64,000 bases of DNA. It comes from Chamaecrista fasciculata (lineage: Eukaryota > Streptophyta > Magnoliopsida > Fabales > Fabaceae). The position numbers and the translations under genes are program-made. Positions 23,453 through 34,397 of the stretch are shown here, in pieces (positions within the stretch are counted from its first letter, which is position 1; each line of letters starts with the position of its first letter). The stretch is from contig QANZ01041876.1 of assembly GCA_003254925.1 (NCBI GenBank), positions 124,001 to 188,000 of the forward strand, written 5' to 3'. The notes under the pieces are model-generated. The model searched no databases. It worked only from the letters and a program-made list of their open reading frames with translations, and was not told the DNA's origin.

Positions 23453-24530
23453 GGCTAAATTTCAGATTATCTCCCTAAACTTTAGGTCAAGTACCATTTA
23501 TTCCCCTAATGTTTTAAATGCAACCTAATAATCACCAAAAACCTATCATTTTGTGCTCACTAGCCCAATAAGCAATTTTATGGGAGAACAAAGCAATAAT
23601 CAAACCATTGTTTCAGTTTGATGAGTTGATTTTCACAATAAAACTGCTGATTGGGCTGATGACAGGGCCAAATCTGTTGATGGGTTTAACGGTCAACTAA
23701 TGGAAGGGGCATTTAAGCACCAAATGAGAAATTAGGAAAAACTCCATCTCTCTCTTAAAACGCTCTCACTTCTCTCGAGGGTTTTTTCACATTGCAGCTG
23801 CCTCTCAAGGAGGGGTTGCCGCCGACAGCCCCTCCTTCTTCCTCTTCTCTTCCTTTTTTTTTTTGTCTACTCTTTGATGGAAGAGTACCTCTCCTCTTTT
23901 GAGAGGGTTGTTCTCCTCTTTGTAGAAAGAGGGGTATTTTGTTTGTTGATGATGGTGATGAAGATGGGCAGTTTCTTCATCAAATCTGGATCTCGAAGCA
24001 GTCTACGCACCGAAGAGATGACAACGACGAAACTTCCTCTGAGAGGATGTCATGATTCGTTGTTTTGTTCTTAGATCTGCAACAATCGGTTGAAAGGGAT
24101 GAAGATCTTTTCTGAAGAATGTCTACAAAGATCTTCATGTATGTTTTTTATTGTTGTTTTCTGGGGTTTTTATAGATTGTTCTGTTGAAGGGAGTCCTTT
24201 AATTCATACCCTCGTGTGTTGCTTGGGTATGCTTTATTTCCCTTATGGAAACTGGAGTTTTTTTGGGTGTTGTGAGCTTCTTTTTCTTTCCCATATCTCT
24301 CTGTGTGGGTATCGGGATCTTGGGAGATGAGGGTGGTTTGTAATGTTTTTTCTTTTCCCTTGGTGATCTCCCCTTTCCCCCGTTTCTGAACGGATATGTA
24401 TCTCATCTGCTTTCATGTATGTTCATGAATGGACCAAAAAAAAAAAGAGAAGTTTAAGGATTATTATGTAACATTACACATTAGGAGACAATTTACTCAA
24501 AGTTTAAGGAGACAATTTACAATTTAGAGT
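23453..24530. repeat. Foldback element split by a retroposed insertion
   Basis: The left end (GGCTAAATTTCAGATTATCTCC) and the inverted right end (CTCTAAATTGTAAATTGTCTCC) are complementary, suggesting a decayed foldback element. The sequence between 23737 and 24446 is a separate poly(A)-tailed insertion. Confidence 0.45.
23737..24446 (+). mobile_element. Poly(A)-tailed LINE-like or retroposed insertion
   Basis: A 710-bp plus-strand segment begins with CTCTCTCTT-rich sequence and ends with a poly(A) run at about 24435-24446. The flanks GAGAAATTAGG and GAGAAGTTTAAGG form an imperfect duplication. The start resembles the 5' part of the internally deleted LINE at 43202-43752 (both have CTCTCTCTT and GAGAGGG/GAGGAGGGG phrases). 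I recognise no protein domain. Confidence 0.45.
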
Positions 24531-24639
24531 AAATGAGTAATTGCTAATTATTGACTACTGTACTCATTGCTTGATACAGAAACCAAGCAATATTCCTTTT
24601 TCTTTTTAGTTTTAATGAATTTTTTTTCTTTTTAATAAG

Positions 24640-25020
24640 CCTTGACCAATTGGATAAAACCACCTAACACTAGTAGTGGTATTTTTAATTAATTCAGATA
24701 CATCAATTTGAAGTATGAAGGCATCATAAAAATATGCTCTATGATAGTGGAATTTGCTGTCACCATTATAATAATTGTAATTATAAACTCATATTAATAG
24801 ACTCATTTCTACCTATTGGAGGCTTTAAAGCCACCACATGGGGCATTAATAAGAATAATGAATTTGGACATTATTGAGATATGACAAACATTAACAAACA
24901 TTCTTCAATGGTGCTAATACAACAAAAACACAATAGAATTCTAAAATTCACCCAAAAAAAAAAAAAGCTTGACATAGAAAACCATATTATGATATCAAAC
25001 ACAAGTTTAGTGCTCTCTTT
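24640..25020 (-). pseudogene. NQR: Relic of a third NQR copy (flank plus start of exon 3)
   Basis: The stretch 24640-24890 matches the 3' flank of NQR-B (12560-12788 joined to 20735-20780). It runs directly into ACATTCTTCAATGGTGCTAATACAACAA, which matches the first bases of NQR-B exon 3 plus its intron edge (21201-21226), then intron-like sequence (AAAGCTTGACATAGAAA versus AAAGCTTGATATAGAAA at 21438). Almost all of exon 3 is missing and exons 1-2 are not found upstream. So this is a deleted tandem copy, on the same strand as A and B. Confidence 0.7.
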
Positions 25021-25356
25021 CTTTTTTTTTCTCTTTTTTTTTTTACAAAAGCATTCTCTAGTCTTCAAAATTTACATTTATTGTCAATTTTTCTTATCCA
25101 ATTTTTTTTCGTCAATTTTTTTTCTCGATGTTTCATATTTTTTTCAAATTTATACTTTAACTAATTTCTTTTAATAAATTAACGACATACTTAATCCTAT
25201 TTTTCAATATGAGTTAAGATTTGAGTTTCTTTTTCTATTAATTTCATATTACATGTCATTAGTCACATATTCTGTAATTAATATTTGGATAAAGTAAAAG
25301 TAAATGATAAAATCAACTAGAATGTAAAACACCAAACGAATTTATAGTTTGGTATC

Positions 25357-25963
25357 TGATGAATGGGTCATTATGTGGTTCAGATGAGGAAACTTTGGGT
25401 TGAAGGTTACTTGCAAGTCAATGAATAATAGGGGCGGCCCTGCAATTCCCCTCCGATGCTAAAGTCAGTAAACTGGGTTTCTCGAGAATATCAATTGAGT
25501 GAGTATTAGAGCGTATCTGGCCAGTGAAGAGGTCTGACCATTTTATATTAGTGGAGAGCAATATCGGCGTAATCACGCCATCAATGCTCTGATCTGATTG
25601 TGATCTTCGCTCCCTTTATTTCCTTTTTCTACTTGGCGCCTTGATGATAAAGACCAGTCAGGGCGCAATCTTAGGAGCAAGATCCTTTGGGTGTTTATCC
25701 TGATCTATATTGATTCTATGCAGATCCTAGACTGACTCTTGATTGATTTTTGATTGATCCTGATTGATCCTTGATTAATTCTGGTGTGTTTTTCCACTGT
25801 CTGCGATGCCTTGTCTCTCAGCTGCTCTCGCACCCAACTTCTCTTTGGCGGTGTCGTACCACGCGGGCTTCCTCGCCTCGCTAAGGCTCTTAAGGGCCAA
25901 TTATGTATTGGGACTTAGAGTAACTTTGTCATTTGGCCCACTTAATTATTGGGCCTATTATCA
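25357..25963 (+). repeat. 5' LTR of the 2.8-kb non-autonomous element
   Basis: 607 bp. Compared with the other LTR it has a small insertion at about 25430 (AGGGGCGGC). The CTTGATTGATT-type tandem phrases at about 25735-25790 are shared by both LTRs. Confidence 0.85.
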
Positions 25964-26722
25964 CTTGCCTCAACAAAAGAAGTGAATTTTTGTCCCCACC
26001 AGTGGAGTCCCTCTTAGTGGCGTTCACGTGCTGGTTGTATCAATTTTGGCATTCAAGGCATTTGTGTTCTGGGCGTCGTTGTGCCACTACTCCTCTTTGA
26101 GAGGTATTTGAGCTCATAGCCTTATGGTTTGCAGCGCTCTCAGTTATGGAGCCCGTGATGTCGTCGTTTCATTTCCTTATTGACATCACTTGTGTCCTTT
26201 CACTTGTTGTACGTCTTTACATTATGGCCACGTTCCGTTTGTGATTGGTTGTTGCTCCTAATGATGGCATATCGGAGATCGAGGGGGGCGCATTAAATGC
26301 TTTTTTCGATTTTCACATTTTCCCTTTAGGAAACTGCCATTTTTTCTTTTCTCTTCTACGATTCATTTCACTTCATTTTCCTGTGTTTTCTCCCTCCTTC
26401 GTTTTGCTTCATTTTGCTCTGAATTTTCTATTCCATTTTCGCTATCTTCTTTGCTCGTTCTGCGGTTTCTTTTTCTCTCCTCCATTGATGTGCATTATTG
26501 GTGCTCGCTCGGAGCTTTTTGTTGTGGACATTGTCAGTTCAATCAACTTCGGGTTAGTTTCTCAGTTCCCTTGCTTCTTTACTTTGCCTTTTGGTTGCAG
26601 ATTTCTAGGTTTCATATTGTAAGTTCTGTGTGTGTTCTTCGCGTTCTTCGTAGTTCATCGCGTTCTTCGTGGAACTTTGAGGTTTTTACAAGCTTGGATC
26701 ACTTGATTCCTGTTTCAGCGTT

Positions 26723-27226
26723 ATGGACTTTGATCCAAGTAAGTATCTCGGATCTCCTTCTTCTTCTTCTTCTACTTCGTCTTCCTTTGGGTCTGGGTTC
26801 AGTGATCAACTGCAACCGACCACCATCTGTTTTCCTAATGATCCCTTTTTCCCTGAGGGTGTTTCACCTATTTTTGTTGTTGAATGGAGGAAAGTTCTTC
26901 AGTTGCTTGGTTATAATTATCGTGTTTCCTCAGATGCAGGCGTTGGCATTGACCCTAGTATGCCTAGGCCATCAGCGCCTGCTAGGCCTCTTTCTCCTTC
27001 TCCCATGGACCGAGGAGGTTATGGGCATGACGAGTTTGCATCCTCGTCTCAGTTACCTGATGATTTTACTCGCATGCCTGTTGATTCTCCAGCTTCTTCG
27101 AGCCCAAGTGCTTCCTACCGTGAGGTTCCGCTGTCCACTCCCCTGAGGAGTCAGCGCCTGGTCCGAAGGCGTCTTTGGCTCCAGAAGCCACTGGTGATGC
27201 TGCTACTCCCTTTTGGTCCACCATAG
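26723..27226 (+). CDS. Unidentified Ser/Pro-rich open frame inside the LTR element
   Basis: A 167-aa frame starting MDFDPSKYLGSPSSSSST. Ser-rich at the N-terminus, Pro-rich at about residues 80-135, ending in LLLPFGPP. GC and codon use differ from the AT-rich flanks, consistent with coding or recent coding ancestry. A second frame (27175 on, MAPEATGDAATPF, FLCEGHKLGRPP) overlaps its end, so the original protein may be frameshifted. I do not recognise a domain; a gag-like origin is only inferred from its place between two LTRs. Confidence 0.35.
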   Translation: MDFDPSKYLGSPSSSSSTSSSFGSGFSDQLQPTTICFPNDPFFPEGVSPIFVVEWRKVLQLLGYNYRVSSDAGVGIDPSMPRPSAPARPLSPSPMDRGGYGHDEFASSSQLPDDFTRMPVDSPASSSPSASYREVPLSTPLRSQRLVRRRLWLQKPLVMLLLPFGPP

Positions 27227-27571
27227 GCAATGGTGAATCTAGACAATTTATCTACGAGGGAGAAGTGGACTTCATCCTTCATCTGGATTGGTTCTTGTGT
27301 GAAGGCCACAAGTTGGGGCGCCCTCCTATGTCTAGAAATTCGACGTCTATTTGTAGTTCGGAGAGGTGTGAGGAGATGCGGGATGCACGCCCTTTCATTG
27401 AAAGAAACCGATGAGTCTATGTACGAGATTCGTATGGAAAATTTTGGTGTGGAGGCGCTCAGAGAATTAAACCAGAAGCTGATGGCTTCGGGGCACCGTC
27501 GGTCTTTTGGGTGCATGATTTCTGACCTGGGCCATTTGGACTTGACGCCCTCACTCTTTTATACTAGGTTC

Positions 27572-28169
27572 TGGCCGGGGGTCATTACCTGGTTCAGATG
27601 AGGCAACTCTAGGTTGAAGGTTACTTGCAAGTCAATGAATAACCCCTGCAATTCACCTCTGATGCTAAAGTCAGTAAACTGGGTTGCTCGAGAATATCAA
27701 CTGAGTGAGTATTAGAGCGTACCTGGCCAGTGAAGAGGTCTGACCATTGTACACTAGTGGAGAGCAATCTCGGCGTGATCACGCCATCAATGCTCTGATC
27801 TGATTGTGATCTTCGCTCCCTTTATTTCCTTTTTCCTGCTTGGCGCCTTGATGATAAAGACCAGTCAGGGTGCAATCTTAGGAGCAAGATCCTTTGGGTG
27901 TTTATCCTGATTTATATTGATTCTAGCCAGATCGTAGACTGACTCTAGATTGATTCTTGATTGATCTTGATTATTCCTTGATTGATTCTGGTGTGCTTTT
28001 CCACTGTTTGCGATGCCTTATATCTCAGGCGTTCTCGCACCCAATTTCTCTTTTGCGGTGTCGCACCCTGCGGGCTTCCTCGCCTCGCTAAGGCTCTTAA
28101 GGGCCAATTATGTATTGGGCTTGGGGTAACTTTGTCATTTGGCCCACTTAATTATTGAGCCTATTATCA
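27572..28169 (+). repeat. 3' LTR of the 2.8-kb non-autonomous element
   Basis: 598 bp, colinear with the 5' LTR. No clean polypurine tract is visible just before it, consistent with decay. Confidence 0.82.
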
Positions 28170-28174
28170 GTACC

Positions 28175-30524
28175 TTATTTTTGTTTCATTAGTCTAATTT
28201 AATTTTATTTACTAATAATTCTAATTGAATAAAAAAATAATTTATTGAAAGTAACATGTAATTGAGACTCGTCACATTCAAACTTAAAATGAAATAGATA
28301 TAATTACAATCTATATGAAAGAATAAAACTTTTAGAAAATTTAAAAGATTAAATTTTTTTTTAACTAAAAAAAAGATAGGGAGTTAACACTTTGGCCAAC
28401 TTTAAAAATATAAAGACATTGTTATATTAAATGGTTTTATTCATTAAAACTAAAAAAAGTAGTATTATATATTTTTGTTCATGGATTTTGAAAATTAATA
28501 TATTCATGGTTATTAAATCGGACCAGGCCGGCCACCAGGCCGGTTCGAGCTAGTCCCAAAATTGCTTGTGCTCAAAACCAGTCAATAACCGGATAAATTG
28601 GTCAACAACCGAGAAAACCGGAAAGAACCGGCGGTTTTAGCAAGCTGACCGGTTTTTCTTGGACTCCAACTACTAGATCTCGGCTTCTCGTTGTTCATCT
28701 CTATCACTGCACCGTTTGATTGTCTTGTTCTTCGTTCACCTTTGCAGTGCCATATATGTGCTTTAATCTCTCTGTATTTGGGTCCAAATTTGATTTAAGA
28801 GAGATATATGAATGGGGAAGGAGGAAGATGAAATGAAGAAGATTTGATGTTGAGGATGGGAGAGACGAAAGAGAAAGAATGGGAGATGGAGTGCTGTCAC
28901 ACCCGACACTGCAGAGAATGTCGATTATGACTAAAAAGGAGAGTCTGCACCAAATTTTATAAGAAAAATTTGGAAAAATAATTTTGGAAAAAACTTGAGA
29001 AAAATGGTGGATAAGGCAATTATAGAAAATTGGTCCTGAACCAAAGACGGGTTCGGGAACACTTTTAATTTCTAGGGAATGTGTTAGGCACCCTAGAAAT
29101 CCCTTATAATTATAAGGTTACCCCAAAATAATTATTGAAATTAAATGGCCAAAATATATGATTAATTATCCCTAATCACACAACGAATATCCTCGAGACC
29201 AAGATTGATGAAGAAATATTAAATTGCAATCCAAACAAATTATGAAAAAACACTCAAGCATTCACAATCATGGATTTGAACAATTTAATAAAAAGAAATG
29301 GAGAAATAGAAAAAGTTAGACTTGACTCAGGTTTTGGAACCTAAGGCCTATGTACCCTGATTAGGGATCAAAGTCCACGTAGATCGAAAATAATTTGATA
29401 GTTGGAGGTTGGGTTGGAGGACTTACGTGAAATCCTTGCTTTATTGCTAAAAGAGAGAGTTAGAGTATTTAAATAATAATTATAAAAACACCCAAAAATA
29501 TGAAAGAGCATGTGTACCTTGATTCCAAGTGTACCTGCAGGATTTAATATTCTCTTGGAAAATACTCGCTCAAGAGAATTTGATACATTTGACATTAGGA
29601 TTTGATCCTTAATAAAATTGTTATTATTTTTTTAGAGATTAAAAGGGCAAACAAATAATCTCGTTTTGTGATCATTTAGACTAAAAGTTAACTTAATAGT
29701 CTAAAAACATATTTTTGAATTATGAAGTCTAAAAATATTATATAAATTATCTTGATCTAAAATTATTAGCCACAACATAAAAAAAAACAATTTAGAATAC
29801 ACCAAAGATATGCCATGTGTCATATAATCATCTAACCTAGTACATAATATATATATATATATATATTATAATATAATATATATATATATACATTACACAG
29901 GCAAGGCAGCAACACACATCCACAAACACAATATATTCATATACATATGCGAACCGCACAACAGGAGGGAACAGAAGATGGTTATTGAAATTTTGCCAAA
30001 ATTACAAATCGACTCCCAAATAGTTTATCAAATTTGCACATGGGTCCCTGGACACTAGATATCCAGGGACCAAAACGAAACTATAAAAAAGTTTTTGGAT
30101 CAAAAGTATAATTTTGAAAGTATGGGAAAAAAGAAGAAACTACAAAACAGTCCAAGAATCAGTGAATTTTCTCTCTAAAAAAATTGGAATTTCCCTCTCA
30201 AAATCTGAATTTTGTCTCTGCATTTTGCTCTTCAAAGTTGTCTTTTTCTTTTCTATAAACATCTCATTTATTTATAGGCCTGGAAGGAAAATCAATAGGG
30301 ATCAAGAATTAATGTTAATTGATACAAAAATATTTCCAAAAATCAACCCAATCACCAAATTAAAATTGGTGATCAAATTCTGAATATTTGATTGATTTGG
30401 GTCAAAAATCAGAGATTTAATATAATCAAAATTCATCCCCAAAAATTTCCTTTTATCTCTAATTTTCATGCATCCTCCCTTTCATGATGATTGAAAATTT
30501 CCTTTTTGTTCATGTATGCTCTAT
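28175..30524. other. Intergenic repeat-rich DNA
   Basis: No gene is seen. At 28505-28650 is a CCGG-rich segment (ATTAAATCGGACCAGGCCGG, AACCGGATAAATTGG) like the end of a hAT-type element; a related inverted end lies at about 32060-32126. An AT microsatellite occupies about 29850-29890. Confidence 0.4.
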
Positions 30525-30840
30525 TAAGCATGGACACTTCATTCTGAAGGCGTGTCGCCGTATCGAACACGTGTCAGTGTCTGACACCACACGACACATA
30601 TTCATAAATTTTAGAATATAAATCAATTTTTTGTGACTTTAACGTGACATACAAGAGAAAATAATAATACATATGACATATATTATGAATAAAAGTTATA
30701 ATTTTTAAATTTTTCATTAAAAATTATGAATATTTAATTATTTATATATATAAATATATGGCGTGTCGTATCACGTAATTTTGAGAGTTTGGCGTGTCAC
30801 TGTGTCCGTGTCGTGACTCGTGTCATGCTTCATGGCTAAG
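30525..30840. repeat. Probable foldback MITE rich in GTGTCG/CGACAC
   Basis: The left end AAGCATGGACACTTC and the right end GTGTCATGCTTCATGG are inverted relatives, and both sides carry GTGTCGTG/CACGACAC phrases. No duplication was defined. Confidence 0.45.
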
Positions 30841-30965
30841 GAAGAGTTGATGAATTAATCATTCTAAAACTTCATTAAATTTAACTCCGTGTCGTGACTC
30901 GTATCATGCTTCATGGCTAAGGAAGATGATGAATTAATCATTCTAAAACTTCATTAAATTTAACT
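30806..30965. repeat. Two direct copies of an ~80-bp unit
   Basis: CCGTGTCGTGACTCG...CATTAAATTTAACT occurs at 30806-30886 and again at 30887-30965 with a 2-base indel. The second copy runs straight into the 54-bp array, whose first unit begins inside it. Confidence 0.85.
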
Positions 30966-31262
30966 TTGCATGTTAGTATCAAGAATTGGGCTTTGCCCCA
31001 AATGGCATTAAATTTAACTTTGCATGTTAGTATCAAGAATTGGGCTTTGCCCCAAATGGCATTAAATTTAACTTTGCATGTTAGTATCAAGAATTGGGCT
31101 TTGCCCCAAATGGCATTAAATTTAACTTTGCATGTTAGTATCAAGAATTGGGCTTTGCCCCAAATGGCATTAAATTTAACTTTGCATGTTAGTATCAAGA
31201 ATTGGGCTTTGCCCCAAATGGCATTAAATTTAACTTTGCATGTTAGTATCAAGAATTGGGCT
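30952..31262. repeat. 54-bp tandem array, 5.8 copies
   Basis: Units begin CATTAAATTTAACTTTGCAT at 30952, 31006, 31060, 31114 and 31168, with a partial sixth at 31222-31262. The copies look identical by eye. Because 54 is divisible by 3 and the unit lacks stops in some frames, open frames appear on both strands (18-residue repeats), but there is no sign of a real gene. Confidence 0.95.
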
Positions 31263-33089
31263 TAGGATATGAGTTAGAAGGGAGTACGTTCAAATCCCAA
31301 CTATGTCACTTTTAACATTTTCCCATCTTTCTTTTTTTTTTTTTATTTTTTTTAATTTTGTTTTTCTTTAATTTTTATTTAACTTTATTTATTTTGAGAC
31401 TCTCATTTTTCCTTTTTGGAAATTTTTATTAAAATTAAGACTTTAAAAACTTAAAATTCTTATTTTATTTTGACTGCCTAATAGGTTTATTTATTTACAA
31501 AAGTAACTCAAAACTTTTATTTATTTATAAAAAGACCCGTGTTCACAAGTGCCAAGAAAGAGAAAGTTGAAAAAGCATTTTCAATTTCCTTTTTCAAGAT
31601 AGGAATGAAGGGAAAATAATTAATGTTCCTCGTCTACTTTTTGAAATGAGAAATTCTGACCAATTTTGTTTGCTTTTTCATTTAGGGAGATAATTAATGA
31701 TTTTCCTCTACATCTTCAATTAGAGATTTACTTTATTACCAAAAACAAAAATTAGCGATTTACTTAAATGATAAGTATATGAAGAGTTGACAAATAAATC
31801 AATAAGAAATTAATATTTATGTGTTGGTTTAATTTTTTTGAAGTAGGTGCTTCTTTGTTTTTTAATTTTTAAACATAGAAAAATAATTATAATTTTAAAA
31901 ATATGTTATTGGTGTATTTTTATAATTATATTATTATGTATTAATAATTAATAATTTATTATTTATCATATTATATTTATAGTATATAATTTTTATGTTA
32001 AATAACAATAAAATATACATATTTTAATTATCACGGTTCGACTGCAGTTCAACCACGGTCTGACCATTCAACCTTGAACTGGTGCTTTAGCCGGTTTAAT
32101 GGCCGGTCCGGTTTTTAAAACCTTGGATATATCAGACAAAATATATCTTTTAGCAAAGGAGTATTTTATATTTTCCTCATACGCCAAATCATTTTCTGAA
32201 AGTAGATAATTTATTTCATATTTAAGCAAGTAAAATTGATTATATTTTTCTCGTTTCAATTCGAAATGCGATGAATTTAAAATCTTGATTTACCCTTAAC
32301 AAGACTTAATCAATCTCGAAAGTAGAGTTGAGACCAGAAAGTAAAAAATAATAAATACTTAGTTCCAAACTCACTTTTAAGCTTGATTTGACCTCATTTG
32401 TTGGTAATCCCAACAGGGTAAAATGAATGACTCGTTAGAGTAACCCGTAAATCCAAACTCGTCGCATTTAGACTTGAAACAAGATAAATATGACTAATTT
32501 CGTTTATTTGATTGTGAAACGAGCGGCTTATTAGCAGGACCTTATTTAACCTCATTTGTTGACGATTCCAATTAAATAGAGGAAATACTCTTTGAAAGCA
32601 ATATGTAATTTTAAATTTGTCACGTTCGAACTTGAAACGAGAAAAATACGATTATATTCAATAGTTTTGGACTAAAATAAAATATTTTGTCAATATTTAA
32701 AATCACTATGAATCTTTGAAAACATAAAAGACCAAAATTAACATAAAGACATATATTCATGACCAACCCTTTCACCTAATATAAATATTTTAGACAAAGT
32801 AGGGAATAATGTCATTGGATTATGTCTAAAAATGAATAAAAATCTCAAGGATATATAAGTTGCAATATTTTTGTACCACAATAGGTGAATAAAATCCTAT
32901 ATAAAAGCAATGTGGGAAAGTACACTTGTAAAATTAAACGTAAAACAAAGTAGTCCGAATAAAACCTGCAAATAAATAAGTAAAAATCTAAAACATTAAT
33001 TAATTAAATCCGTAAAATTACAAAATCTAAAACATTAAATATTTAAATCCGTATCTTATTCAAATATACAAATTGAATCCAACTAGCGT
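31263..33089. other. Intergenic AT-rich DNA
   Basis: No gene is seen. About 31270-31310 has a B-box-like GTTCAAATCCC. About 32220-32785 is a degenerate member of the foldback family seen at 20255-20720, ending with a CCTTTCACCTAA-type terminus. The last ~150 bp lie upstream of the HPAT leader exon. Confidence 0.4.
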
Positions 33090-33270
33090 AAACTAGCGTT
33101 ATAGTGTAATAAGGTGTGAAACGCCTTCTTCTTCGCAGGAAGAAGAGACTGCGAAGTTCAACAACTTCAGTTTCATCGATTTTTCTGAACTTTGGATCCG
33201 AAAGTCATTGTCGAATCTCTCTTCATCTTCATCTTCGTCTCTTTCTCGCTTTCGCAAATTGCAAGCAAAG
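33090..33270 (+). other. Probable 5' UTR exon of the HPAT gene
   Basis: A CTT/TTC-rich stretch ending GCAAGCAAAG followed by GTAAAAATC (donor at 33271) and a CT repeat looks like a plant leader exon with a leader intron. The transcription start is a guess. The acceptor for the next exon is not certain; a candidate is after CTTGTAG at about 34209. Confidence 0.5.
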
Positions 33271-34397
33271 GTAAAAATCTCTCTCTCTCTCTTTGATCTG
33301 AATTGCATGTTTATTTTCCTTCAAATGCTGAATTGCTTTATTAACGAATACGATTCATGCTAATCAGCAATTTCACTTTGCTTCTCTCAGCGTGACCTAT
33401 ATTCAACATCCTTTTTCTTTCGAACACTTTTTAGGCATTTCTGGCTCTCTCTATCTCTCTCTGTTTCTGCTTGATTTTTTGGGTTTTCTGACGGGATTCG
33501 AAACTTTTAGTGTCAGTTATTAGTGGTTCGAATTTCGCTCTGAGCTAATGTGAAACGTGCTGCTTTTGATTCTTGATGTTTGCCTAGCTGGAAGTGAATG
33601 ATGGTTTTGGATGTGATTGATCATATTCATGAGAATCGAAGATTCGTGATTGTATCCAATTCGTGAAATGCGAATATTTTTTTCCTTGCGTTTTTTTTTT
33701 TATCGTAGCGTCAATGCGTGAACTGTACAAAATGATGATTGAATAGGGAACTTTTTTATCTTTTGCGTGTTTCCCAAGTTCTGAATTGAATTACCGTTTC
33801 TATATTTTAACAGGTGCCTTCCAACACAATTAATCTTCCTCACGTGTTTATCATGACTTAATGCTAGTTTTATCTTATTTCATTATATCTTATTTTGCAT
33901 TTTTGGGGAGGGAAAGATAGAGAACTGCTTATTTTCGAATTTCGATTCCTAAGATTCAGTTTGTTTTGTTCCTACATCAATAAATCGTTCCCTCTTTGCT
34001 AACAACCGTATAAAATTTGGAAGTTTTTGTGGAATCGTCTATTAGAATCATAAAGCATTTTTTTTCTAACTCAGTAGAATCAAATTACTGCCACAAAAAA
34101 CAGTTGCTTTGTATTTTAACTAATCCAATGGGCTCATTTCAATGAGCTGTATAACTTGGATTATATTTTCCTGATGCTACACTCTGATTCGTTCTTCAAC
34201 TACTTGTAGTTTGGCTATTGGGTATCCTAAAGGAGATTCCATCATTTTCATCTGCTGACAAAAATGAGACATAAATAATGGTTCTGAGAGCTACTTGATT
34301 GCAATGATCATGGAGTATTGGAGTAGAGAACTTGCTCTATAGAAGAACTGAGGAAAGTTGAGGCGCATGATATTTTGATATCTATCATAGGAAGACC

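Larger units (their letters stand above)
25357..28169 (+). mobile_element. Non-autonomous LTR retrotransposon (2.8 kb)
   Basis: Two LTRs of about 600 bp (25357-25963 and 27572-28169) are colinear over their whole length, start TG and end CCTATTATCA. They are flanked by GTATC (25352-25356) and GTACC (28170-28174), a 4-of-5 match. The internal part is only 1.6 kb with no protease, integrase or RT motif. A frame at 26723-27226 (167 aa) starts MDFDPSKYLGS, is Ser/Pro-rich and unidentified. A further frame at 27230-27601 reads into the 3' LTR. The size and lack of pol suggest a LARD/TRIM-like derivative with a possible gag remnant. Confidence 0.82.

Noticed and set aside
30938..31265. Long repetitive frames on both strands (18-residue repeats)
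   Set aside because: They follow from a 54-bp stop-free tandem unit; both strands are open and no family or promoter supports a gene.
28505..32126. A single 3.6-kb hAT-like element with ends ATTAAATCGGACC and GGTCCGGTTTTTAA
   Set aside because: The ends are related but no convincing 8-bp duplication or transposase is present; they may be two separate relics.
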